Notes: a model not told the origin generated them from the letters alone. DNA of 5,542 bases from W0P28-013 sp963638355 (GCA_963638355.1 CAVHRT010000107.1:1-5542); one strand, 5' to 3'. Shown: positions 1 through 4,774, counted from the stretch's first letter. A program made the numbers and translations.

Positions 1-62
1 AAATAGGACGTACTCGGTGTGTCATTACAAACCTCGAAACAGAATTTGCGTGAGCAATTTCG

Positions 63-115
63 AGAAACTTAGAAACTTTTTCAACTAGAAATCTAGAAAT
101 CAGAAATTAGAAACC
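63..115 (+). repeat. Degenerate 8/7-base tandem array (AGAAACTT / AGAAATC) in the cca leader
   Basis: Consecutive units read AGAAACTT, AGAAACTT, TTTCAACT, AGAAATCT, AGAAATC, AGAAATT, AGAAACC. The period shifts from 8 to 7 bases part-way through. The array ends 12 bases before the cca start codon and fills most of the visible leader. It resembles the AAATCTG arrays ahead of rpoZ, the glycosyltransferase and the DUF7935 gene, and the octamer array ahead of the DUF4199 gene. No Shine-Dalgarno sequence is visible between the array and the ATG. Confidence 0.75.
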
Positions 116-127
116 ATTTTCTAAACA

Positions 128-1534
128 ATGGAATTAACGGGCTCCATATTTCCTTTGATGGGTTCTGTGGCCGACGAACTCGGCATGGAATGCTATGTGG
201 TTGGCGGCTATGTGCGCGACCTTGTGCTGCAGCGCCCGTCGTCCGACATCGATGTGGTGGTTGTGGGCAGCGGCATTGAGATGGCACGCGCTGTGGCAAA
301 AAAACTCGGTCGTGGTGCACACTTGTCGGTGTTCAAAACCTACGGCACGGCGCAGGTGAAATGCCGTTGCTACGAGTTGGAGTTTGTTGGTGCGCGCCGC
401 GAATCGTACCGTCGTGAGTCGCGCAATCCGATAGTGGAAGATGGCACGCTCGAGGACGATCAGTTGCGCCGCGATTTTACGGTGAATGCACTTGCCATCT
501 GCCTCAACAAAGATCGATTTGGCGAACTTGTCGACCCGTTTGGCGGCATGGACGATATGAAGGCGAAAATTTTGCGTACGCCGCGCGATCCGGACATCAC
601 CTTCAGCGACGATCCGCTGCGTATGATGCGTGCCATTCGTTTTGCCACGCAACTCGATTTTCAGATTGCGCCCGATACGCTCGAAGCCATCAAACGCAAC
701 GCTCAGCGCATCGAAATCATCACCCAAGAGCGCATCATTGTGGAGATAAACAAGATGATGACCTCGCCACGCCCGTCGGTGGGCTTTCGTTTGCTCGACG
801 AGACGGGACTTTTGCCGCTCATCTTCCCCGAATTGGCTGCCATGAAAGGCATCGAAGAACGCGATGGACGCGCTCACAAAGATAATTTTCTGCACACGCT
901 GAAAGTACTCGACAATCTGTCGCAAAAGAGCGACGACCTCTGGCTGCGTTGGGCTGCGTTGCTGCACGACATCGGCAAACCTGCCACCAAGCAGTGGGAC
1001 GATCGACAAGGCTGGACTTTCCGCAATCACAACTACATTGGCAGTCGCATGGTGCCGCGCATTTTCAAACGGCTGAAGTTGCCGCTGGGCGAGCCGATGA
1101 AATTTGTCGAAAAAATGGTGTTGCTCCACATGCGCCCAATCGTCCTGAGCGAGGACGAAGTGACCGATTCGGCCGTTCGCAGGCTGCTTTTCGAGGCGGG
1201 CGACGACATCGACAAACTGATGCTGTTGTGCGAATCGGACATCACCTCGAACAACATGGAAAAGGTGAAACGTTTTTCGCACAACTTCAAACTCGTGCGC
1301 CGCAAATTGCGCGAAATTGAGGAGAAAGATCGCATTCGCAATTTCCAACCGCCCGTCGATGGAGGCGAGATAATGCAAACCTTCAATCTGCCGCCGTGCC
1401 GTATTGTTGGCGATTTCAAAACGCAGATAAAAGACGCCATTCTCGATGGAATAATTCCCAACGAACACGATGCCGCCTACCAATTTCTTCTGAAAATCGC
1501 AGCAGAACAAGGACTTGAACCAGTCGCCAATTAA
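128..1534 (+). CDS. cca: CCA-adding enzyme / tRNA nucleotidyltransferase with C-terminal HD domain
   Basis: This 468-residue cytoplasmic enzyme adds or repairs the 3'-CCA of tRNAs using CTP and ATP. The N-terminal class II nucleotidyltransferase head has GGYVRD (26-31), the metal-binding pair D40 and D42 in DIDVVV, the ELEFVGARRE strand (83-92), RRDFTVNA (114-121), DPFGG (136-140) and DPLRMMRAIRFA (162-173). ERIIVEINK (201-209) leads into the helical tRNA-binding part. An HD phosphohydrolase-type domain follows, with H256, H280-D281 in LLHDIGK and H301 in FRNHNYIG, as in many bacterial CCA enzymes. Length and motifs indicate an intact protein. The ATG at 128 is chosen because the protein begins a normal distance before GGYVRD; the next in-frame ATG (residue 11) is also possible, and there is no Shine-Dalgarno to decide. 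No promoter is evident upstream. The stop codon is part of a GAATTAA repeat array. Whether it adds all of CCA or only part cannot be settled by eye. Confidence 0.96.
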   Translation: MELTGSIFPLMGSVADELGMECYVVGGYVRDLVLQRPSSDIDVVVVGSGIEMARAVAKKLGRGAHLSVFKTYGTAQVKCRCYELEFVGARRESYRRESRNPIVEDGTLEDDQLRRDFTVNALAICLNKDRFGELVDPFGGMDDMKAKILRTPRDPDITFSDDPLRMMRAIRFATQLDFQIAPDTLEAIKRNAQRIEIITQERIIVEINKMMTSPRPSVGFRLLDETGLLPLIFPELAAMKGIEERDGRAHKDNFLHTLKVLDNLSQKSDDLWLRWAALLHDIGKPATKQWDDRQGWTFRNHNYIGSRMVPRIFKRLKLPLGEPMKFVEKMVLLHMRPIVLSEDEVTDSAVRRLLFEAGDDIDKLMLLCESDITSNNMEKVKRFSHNFKLVRRKLREIEEKDRIRNFQPPVDGGEIMQTFNLPPCRIVGDFKTQIKDAILDGIIPNEHDAAYQFLLKIAAEQGLEPVAN

Positions 1535-1560
1535 GAATTATGAATTAAGAATTAAGAATT
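1529..1560 (+). repeat. GAATTAA/GAATTAT heptamer array overlapping the cca stop codon
   Basis: A partial unit AATTAA supplies the last bases of the final cca sense codon and its TAA stop. It is followed by GAATTAT, GAATTAA, GAATTAA and a terminal GAATT. The same unit follows the bamD and glycosyltransferase stop codons. Beyond it lies TTTTTT, but no strong GC stem, so this is not a clear terminator. Confidence 0.85.
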
Positions 1561-1581
1561 TTTTAGACGCGCTGACCAATT

Positions 1582-1610
1582 CTTGCGACTTGCTACTTGT
1601 TACTTGCGAC
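1582..1610 (+). repeat. CTTGCGA/CTTGTTA heptamer array in the cca-bamD gap
   Basis: Units CTTGCGA, CTTGCTA, CTTGTTA, CTTGCGA and a final C repeat with period 7. The reverse complement reads as GTCGCAA, GTAACAA and GTAGCAA type units, the same family that occurs in the opposite orientation at 3005-3033. It lies upstream of the bamD promoter. Confidence 0.85.
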
Positions 1611-1638
1611 AAAAAAAACAAAATAATCGCTCAAGATA

Positions 1639-1668
1639 TTCGTTTTTATAGAAAAAATAGTATCTTTG
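1639..1668 (+). promoter_or_regulatory. Bacteroides-type promoter for bamD
   Basis: The -7 element TATCTTTG (1661-1668) matches the Bacteroidota consensus TAnnTTTG exactly. A weaker -33 element, TTCG (consensus TTTG), lies at 1639-1642, 18 bases upstream; the usual spacer is 19-21. Transcription should start a few bases after 1668, at roughly 1673-1676, leaving a leader under 10 bases before the ATG at 1682. Confidence 0.7.
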
Positions 1669-1681
1669 CAGTTTGAAAATT

Positions 1682-2482
1682 ATGCGGAGAAATTTCGTCT
1701 ACATATTGCTGGTGGCAGCGCTGTTAACCTCGTGTAGCAGTTACAATCAGCTGCTGAAGGAGAAAAATCCCGAGATAAAATACGAGGCGGCGAAGAACTA
1801 TTTTCTGGAAAAAAAATATAGCAAATGCTCCGAATTGCTCGAAGATGTGTCGCCTTACTACAAAGGCACGGGTCGTTCCGAAGAGGTTTTGTATCTGTTG
1901 GCTGAATCGTATTGTGGTAGAGAGGATTATGCCACGGCAGCCGAGTATTACAAGACTTACATCAAAAACTATCCGCGCGGCGAGTTTGCGCAAGAGTGCA
2001 ATTTCAAAGTGGGCTACTGCTATTATAAGGATTCGCCCGATCCGCGTCTGGATCCGACAAACACGCTGCAAGCCATCGAGTCGCTCACCGAATTTCTCGA
2101 ACGCTATCCGCTGAGCGAACACTCGTCGGAGGCGTATCAATACATTTTTGAACTCGAAGATAAATTGGCCTACAAGGGCTATCTGAACGCAAAACTCTAC
2201 TATAATCTTGGCATGTATCTTGGCAACAATTATCGTTCGGCCATAATCACAGCCAATAACACGCTGAAGGATTATCCCGAAACGAAACACCGCGAGGCGT
2301 TGCTTTTCCTCATTCTTCAGGCAAAATACAAAGAGGCGTCGTTCAGTGTGCAAGAGAAAAAATCGGAGCGTTTCAGCGAGGTGGTCGACGAATATTACAA
2401 TTACGCATCGGAATTTCCAGATGGCAAATACATTCGCGAAGCCAACAAAATGCTGAAAGAGGCGAAAACACACATTAAGTGA
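1682..2482 (+). CDS. bamD: Outer membrane protein assembly factor BamD (TPR lipoprotein)
   Basis: BamD is a periplasm-facing outer-membrane lipoprotein that works with BamA to insert beta-barrel proteins. The 266-residue product starts with a lipoprotein signal: MRRN, a hydrophobic stretch, then lipobox LTSC with the lipidated cysteine at residue 18. The residues after the cysteine (SSYNQ) are not acidic, so I see no Bacteroidota surface-export signal, which fits a periplasmic location. TPR-like helical pairs follow at about 33-66 and 67-98 (EEVLYLLAESY, then YYKTYIKNYP), then the family-typical stretch SPDPRLDPTNTLQAIESLTEFLERYP region (118-143) and further helices to the end. An in-frame TTG at 1673 would add three residues, but it sits at the predicted transcription start, so ATG 1682 is preferred. 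rpoZ follows after 86 bases, probably in the same transcript. Confidence 0.93.
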   Translation: MRRNFVYILLVAALLTSCSSYNQLLKEKNPEIKYEAAKNYFLEKKYSKCSELLEDVSPYYKGTGRSEEVLYLLAESYCGREDYATAAEYYKTYIKNYPRGEFAQECNFKVGYCYYKDSPDPRLDPTNTLQAIESLTEFLERYPLSEHSSEAYQYIFELEDKLAYKGYLNAKLYYNLGMYLGNNYRSAIITANNTLKDYPETKHREALLFLILQAKYKEASFSVQEKKSERFSEVVDEYYNYASEFPDGKYIREANKMLKEAKTHIK

Positions 2483-2487
2483 GTTTA

Positions 2488-2508
2488 GAATTATGAATTA
2501 AGAATTAT
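2488..2508 (+). repeat. GAATTAT/GAATTAA heptamer array after bamD
   Basis: Three perfect-period units, GAATTAT, GAATTAA, GAATTAT, begin five bases after the bamD stop codon. This is the same unit family as the arrays after cca and after the glycosyltransferase. The array runs directly into the hairpin at 2509-2530. Confidence 0.8.
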
Positions 2509-2530
2509 GATTTTTTGCGGAGCAAAAATC
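2509..2530. other. A/T-rich inverted repeat (hairpin) between bamD and rpoZ
   Basis: GATTTTT(T)GC and GCAAAAATC flank the triplet GGA, giving a stem of nine pairs with one bulged T. No T-tract follows on the + strand, so it is not a canonical intrinsic terminator. It could act as an attenuator, an mRNA processing or stabilising stem between bamD and rpoZ, or a small dispersed palindrome. The pairing is directly visible; the role is not. Confidence 0.5.
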
Positions 2531-2534
2531 AGTA

Positions 2535-2555
2535 AAATCTGAAATTTGAAATTTA
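2535..2555 (+). repeat. AAATCTG/AAATTTG heptamer array in the rpoZ leader
   Basis: Units AAATCTG, AAATTTG, AAATTTA end 13 bases before the rpoZ start codon. The same unit precedes the glycosyltransferase and DUF7935 genes at similar distances. Confidence 0.7.
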
Positions 2556-2568
2556 TTATACACGGATT

Positions 2569-2901
2569 ATGGATTACAAAAAACTGAAAGCGCCAACGAA
2601 TACCGTTACGCGCGACATGAACAAACTCATCGAGCCTGTGGGCAATGTCTACGAAGTTGTTCGCATCATTGCAAAACGCTCGAACCAAATTGCTATCGAC
2701 CTGAAACGTGAGTTGGACAAGAAATTGCTCGACTTTGCTTCGGCGTCCGACACAATGGAAGAGGTGTTCGAAAATCATGAACAAATCGAGATTTCGCGCT
2801 ACTACGAAAAGATGCCGAAACCAACGCTCGACGCCATCGAGGAGTTCGAGGAAGGTCGCATCTACTATCGCAACCCAACCAACATGGAGGTTGACGAATA
2901 A
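2569..2901 (+). CDS. rpoZ: DNA-directed RNA polymerase omega subunit, Bacteroidota type (Rpb6/omega family)
   Basis: The 110-residue protein matches the long form of omega found in Bacteroidota, a small subunit that helps the beta' chain fold and assemble into core polymerase. The omega/Rpb6 signature is GNVYEVVRIIAKRSNQIA (25-42), equivalent to the GN-aromatic...A+R+-Q motif of other omegas. The N-terminal MDYKKLKAPTNTVTRD segment and the C-terminal block VFENHEQIEISRYYEKMPKP (66-85) followed by YYRNP are features I recall from Bacteroidota homologues. The ATG at 2569 starts at the usual MDxKK position; no Shine-Dalgarno is present. It follows bamD by 86 bases with no TAnnTTTG promoter between them, so co-transcription from the bamD promoter is likely. 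A strong terminator lies 36 bases after the stop. Adjacency of bamD and omega is, as I recall, common in this phylum. Confidence 0.92.
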   Translation: MDYKKLKAPTNTVTRDMNKLIEPVGNVYEVVRIIAKRSNQIAIDLKRELDKKLLDFASASDTMEEVFENHEQIEISRYYEKMPKPTLDAIEEFEEGRIYYRNPTNMEVDE

Positions 2902-2937
2902 CGGCAGTCTCTATTTTTTTGAAGTTTTGAAACAGGG

Positions 2938-2969
2938 TGGGGAAGGGCAATTGCAATTCCCCATTTTTT
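2938..2969 (+). terminator. Rho-independent terminator after rpoZ
   Basis: TGGGGAA (2938-2944) pairs perfectly with TTCCCCA (2957-2963). Inside, GC(AATT)GC can form a small apical stem after a GG/AA internal mismatch. Six Ts (2964-2969) follow at once. This is the strongest terminator in the window and should end the bamD-rpoZ transcript. Confidence 0.85.
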
Positions 2970-2997
2970 GTTGATCGAGAAAAATGTTGTAACTTTG
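2967..2997 (+). promoter_or_regulatory. Bacteroides-type promoter for the DUF4199 unit
   Basis: The -33 element TTTG (2967-2970) and the -7 element TAACTTTG (2990-2997) both match the Bacteroidota consensus, with a 19-base spacer. The -33 TTTG is formed by the last three Ts of the preceding terminator plus a G. Transcription is expected to start around 3002-3005, giving a leader of about 95 bases before ATG 3100. Confidence 0.8.
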
Positions 2998-3004
2998 CAA
3001 ACGA

Positions 3005-3033
3005 GTAGCAAGTCGTAAGTAACAAGTCGTAAG
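3005..3033 (+). repeat. GTAGCAA/GTCGTAA/GTAACAA heptamer array in the DUF4199 leader
   Basis: Units GTAGCAA, GTCGTAA, GTAACAA, GTCGTAA and a final G repeat with period 7. The array starts at about the predicted transcription start. It is the reverse-orientation relative of the array at 1582-1610. Short CGAGT (3002-3006) and ACTCG (3034-3038) arms bracket it and could pair. Confidence 0.85.
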
Positions 3034-3066
3034 ACTCGATGGCTTGCGGCCCGCCAGCACTTTATA

Positions 3067-3094
3067 AACTTTTGAACTTTCAAACTTTCGAACT
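3067..3094 (+). repeat. AACTTTNN octamer array immediately before the DUF4199 gene
   Basis: Units AACTTTTG, AACTTTCA, AACTTTCG and a terminal AACT repeat with period 8, ending five bases before ATG 3100. It is related to the AGAAACTT units at 63-78. Between this array and the one at 3005-3033 lies a GC-rich stretch (3043-3059) that contrasts sharply with the A/T-rich surroundings. Confidence 0.8.
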
Positions 3095-3099
3095 ATATT

Positions 3100-3618
3100 A
3101 TGCGTCCCTCGGCTCTGAAACATGCCATGTATTTTGGCCTTTTGTTGGGCTTGATTTTTTGCCTCAATTTCTTTCTGCAGACTCGCTCGAGTGCGGTGTG
3201 CGATGCCTTTTCGTGGATCATTGTGCTGCTGACGCCCTATGCTGCCTACCGTCTTTCGGTCGACTGCCGTGAGCGCGCCTGCGATGGCTCGATGCGCTAT
3301 GGCGAAGCGTTTCTCTACGGCATGCAACTCTTTTTCTACGCTTCGATAGTGGCGGCGGCGTTTCGTCTGGTCTATTTCAAATTTTTGAATCCCGATTTTC
3401 TGCCGCAACTCTACGACCAAACCATGCAGACCATGGAGGCGTTGCAAATGAAGGTAACCGACGAGCAAATGAACGAAGTGCGTCGCTCCCTCACGCCTGC
3501 CAACATGACCATTGCCTACGTCTGGATTGATGTGATTGCAGGCGTGCTGGTTTCGTTTGTGGTGGCATTTTTTGTGAAGAAGGACAACAACGATGGAATT
3601 AAAGTAATTGACAATTGA
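3100..3618 (+). CDS. DUF4199-type four-helix inner-membrane protein
   Basis: The 172-residue protein has four predicted membrane helices: about 9-26, 36-52, 71-93 and 137-159. A short basic/polar loop joins helices 2 and 3 (YRLSVDCRERACDGSMRYGEAF). A longer amphipathic, methionine-rich segment (about 99-135) joins helices 3 and 4. The tail is charged (KKDNNDG). This layout, the length and the RYGEAFxYG motif after helix 2 fit DUF4199, a Bacteroidota family without an established function. It is the first gene after the promoter at 2967-2997 and is followed by a polyprenyl-phosphate-type glycosyltransferase. That suggests an envelope role, possibly linked to the glycosyltransferase, but this is inference from position only. 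The ATG at 3100 gives a natural start; there is no Shine-Dalgarno. The last codons and the stop lie inside a GACAATT array. Confidence 0.8.
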   Translation: MRPSALKHAMYFGLLLGLIFCLNFFLQTRSSAVCDAFSWIIVLLTPYAAYRLSVDCRERACDGSMRYGEAFLYGMQLFFYASIVAAAFRLVYFKFLNPDFLPQLYDQTMQTMEALQMKVTDEQMNEVRRSLTPANMTIAYVWIDVIAGVLVSFVVAFFVKKDNNDGIKVIDN

Positions 3619-3630
3619 CAATTGACAATT
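3604..3630 (+). repeat. GACAATT heptamer array spanning the DUF4199 stop codon
   Basis: A degenerate GTAATT is followed by three identical GACAATT units (3610-3630). The array encodes the C-terminal Val-Ile-Asp-Asn and provides the TGA stop at 3616-3618. Further TGA triplets at 3609 and 3623 lie in the other two frames. Confidence 0.85.
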
Positions 3631-3632
3631 AG

Positions 3633-3653
3633 GCAGTTAACATGACTAACTGC
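3633..3653. other. Inverted repeat GCAGTTA/TAACTGC between the DUF4199 gene and the glycosyltransferase gene
   Basis: Perfect 7-base arms flank a 7-base spacer (ACATGAC). No T-run follows, so it is not a standard terminator. It could be a weak mRNA stem or a dimeric protein-binding site. With no independent support I cannot choose. Confidence 0.4.
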
Positions 3654-3657
3654 TGAG

Positions 3658-3705
3658 AGTTGTGGATACCATCAATCTGAAATCTGAAATCTGAAATCTG
3701 AAATC
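3658..3705 (+). repeat. Composite leader module, copy 1 (AGTTGTGGATACC plus AAATCTG array)
   Basis: AGTTGTGGATACC (3658-3670) is followed by three bases and then by AATCTG, three perfect AAATCTG units and a final AAATC (3674-3705). The same 13-mer, at the same spacing to the same heptamer array, recurs at 4728-4774. This copy ends 9 bases before the glycosyltransferase ATG. Confidence 0.85.
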
Positions 3706-3714
3706 AACTATATC

Positions 3715-4665
3715 ATGGACATTTCGTTAGTTATTCCGTTGTATAACGAGGAGGAATCGTTGCAACCGCTGCACGAGTGGATTACGCGTGTGATGCGCGA
3801 AAACGGCTTCTCGTACGAAATCATTTTTGTGAACGATGGCAGCACCGATGGCTCGTGGCAGGTGGTGCGTGCGTTGCAGCAAGCCGACGAGCATGTTCAC
3901 GGACTGCGTTTCCGTCGCAACTATGGCAAATCGCCTGCGCTGCACTGCGGTTTCGCCCGCGCACAAGGCGATGTGGTGATAACGCTCGATGCCGATTTGC
4001 AAGATTCGCCCGACGAAATTCCCGCGCTCTACCACATGATTGTGGACGAGGATTACGACCTTGTCTCGGGTTGGAAAAAGAAGCGCCACGACAATGCCAT
4101 CACCAAAAATATACCGTCGAAAATCTACAATGCCACGGCGCGTCGCGTAACTGGGCTGAAACTGCACGACATGAACTGCGGCATCAAAGCCTACAAGCGC
4201 GAGGTGGTGAAAAATATCGAAATCTATGGCGACATGCACCGCTACATTCCGTATCTCGCTAAAAATGCTGGCTTCACCAAAATTGGCGAGAAGGTGGTGG
4301 AACATCGCAAACGCCAGTTTGGCACATCAAAATTTGGTCTCGACCGCTTTGTGCATGGTTATCTCGACCTGTTTTCGCTCTATTTCTTGAGCCGCTTTGG
4401 CAAACGCCCGATGCACTTTTTTGGTCTGTGGGGCAGTGTGATGTTCCTCATCGGTTTTGTGGCCATTTGCATTGTGGGCGGCATCAAAATTGCGGCACTG
4501 CACAGTGGCACACCCGCGCCGCTCGTCACCGACACACCCTATTTTTATCTAGCATTGACAATGATGATTCTCGGCACGCAGATGTTTCTCTCGGGCTTCC
4601 TTGGCGAAATGCTCTCGCGCACCGCTCCCGATCGCAACAAATACCAAATTGCCGAAGAAATCTGA
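3715..4665 (+). CDS. Family 2 glycosyltransferase, DPM1/GtrB-like, with two C-terminal membrane helices
   Basis: The 316-residue protein has a complete GT-A fold of family GT2. Visible motifs are VIPLYNEEESL (6-16), VNDGSTDGS (39-47, with nucleotide-binding D41), RNYGKSPAL (68-76), DADLQDSPDEIP (92-103, the metal-binding DxD region), DMNCGIKAYKR (152-162) and HRKRQFGTSKFG (197-208). Two membrane helices follow at about 235-256 and 277-297. This layout is that of enzymes such as GtrB, ArnC and dolichol-phosphate-mannose synthases, which move a sugar from a nucleotide donor to polyprenyl phosphate at the cytoplasmic face. The product would feed envelope glycan or lipid modification. Donor and acceptor cannot be told from motifs. 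It lies 96 bases after the DUF4199 gene without a visible promoter or terminator, so it is probably co-transcribed. The ATG gives the canonical short N-terminus before the first motif. Confidence 0.93.
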   Translation: MDISLVIPLYNEEESLQPLHEWITRVMRENGFSYEIIFVNDGSTDGSWQVVRALQQADEHVHGLRFRRNYGKSPALHCGFARAQGDVVITLDADLQDSPDEIPALYHMIVDEDYDLVSGWKKKRHDNAITKNIPSKIYNATARRVTGLKLHDMNCGIKAYKREVVKNIEIYGDMHRYIPYLAKNAGFTKIGEKVVEHRKRQFGTSKFGLDRFVHGYLDLFSLYFLSRFGKRPMHFFGLWGSVMFLIGFVAICIVGGIKIAALHSGTPAPLVTDTPYFYLALTMMILGTQMFLSGFLGEMLSRTAPDRNKYQIAEEI

Positions 4666-4668
4666 TGA

Positions 4669-4696
4669 GAATTAAGAATTAAGAATTTAGAATTAA
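4669..4696 (+). repeat. GAATTAA heptamer array after the glycosyltransferase
   Basis: Units GAATTAA, GAATTAA, GAATTTA, GAATTAA start three bases after the stop codon, which is itself doubled (TGATGA, 4663-4668). Same family as the arrays after cca and bamD. Confidence 0.85.
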
Positions 4697-4727
4697 GAAG
4701 GTTGGCGATTGGTATAAAACTGCAAAT

Positions 4728-4774
4728 AGTTGTGGATACCGACAATCTGAAATGTGAAATCTGAAATGTGAAAT
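4728..4774 (+). repeat. Composite leader module, copy 2 (AGTTGTGGATACC plus AAATSTG array)
   Basis: AGTTGTGGATACC (4728-4740) is identical to copy 1 at 3658. After three bases come AATCTG, AAATGTG, AAATCTG, AAATGTG, AAAT (4744-4774). Compared with copy 1 only four positions differ over about 47 bases. It ends 6 bases before the next ATG. The two AAATGTG units each contain ATG followed directly by TGA. Confidence 0.85.

Noticed and set aside
41..48. AGAATTTG as a -7 promoter element for cca.
   Set aside because: It lacks the TA of TAnnTTTG and has no TTTG at the proper distance upstream; too weak to annotate.
3..53. Open frame ending in TGA at 51-53 that could be the C-terminal tail of an upstream gene (ends ...NLETEFA).
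   Set aside because: Only 16 codons are visible, with no recognisable motif. The stop lying just before a repeat array fits the pattern of other genes here, but chance is as likely; another forward frame is also open to 88.
134..1510. Long antisense open frame opposite cca, and similar ones opposite bamD, the DUF4199 gene, the glycosyltransferase gene and the DUF7935 gene.
   Set aside because: The proteins have odd composition (rich in His, Arg, Phe, Val) and no domains. They mirror well-supported genes whose codon bias leaves the opposite strand open.
1554..1584. AAGAATT/AATTCTT inverted repeat after cca as a possible terminator.
   Set aside because: It is a 7-base A/T-rich stem with a 17-base loop, and the T-run is inside the loop rather than after the stem. 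The arms come from the repeat arrays and probably pair by chance.
3039..3272. ORF of 77 codons starting in the DUF4199 leader and overlapping the gene in another frame.
   Set aside because: Its N-terminus is a translation of the GC-rich core and octamer array and the rest is an out-of-frame reading of the DUF4199 gene. No domain or ribosome-binding support.
63..4774. CRISPR array interpretation of the short repeats.
   Set aside because: Units are 7-8 bases with no spacers, no repeat of 20 or more bases, and no cas genes.
3658..4774. Insertion-sequence or integron scar explaining the paired 47-base modules.
   Set aside because: The modules are direct, flank an intact glycosyltransferase gene with housekeeping-like composition, and there is no transposase, terminal inverted repeat or target duplication.
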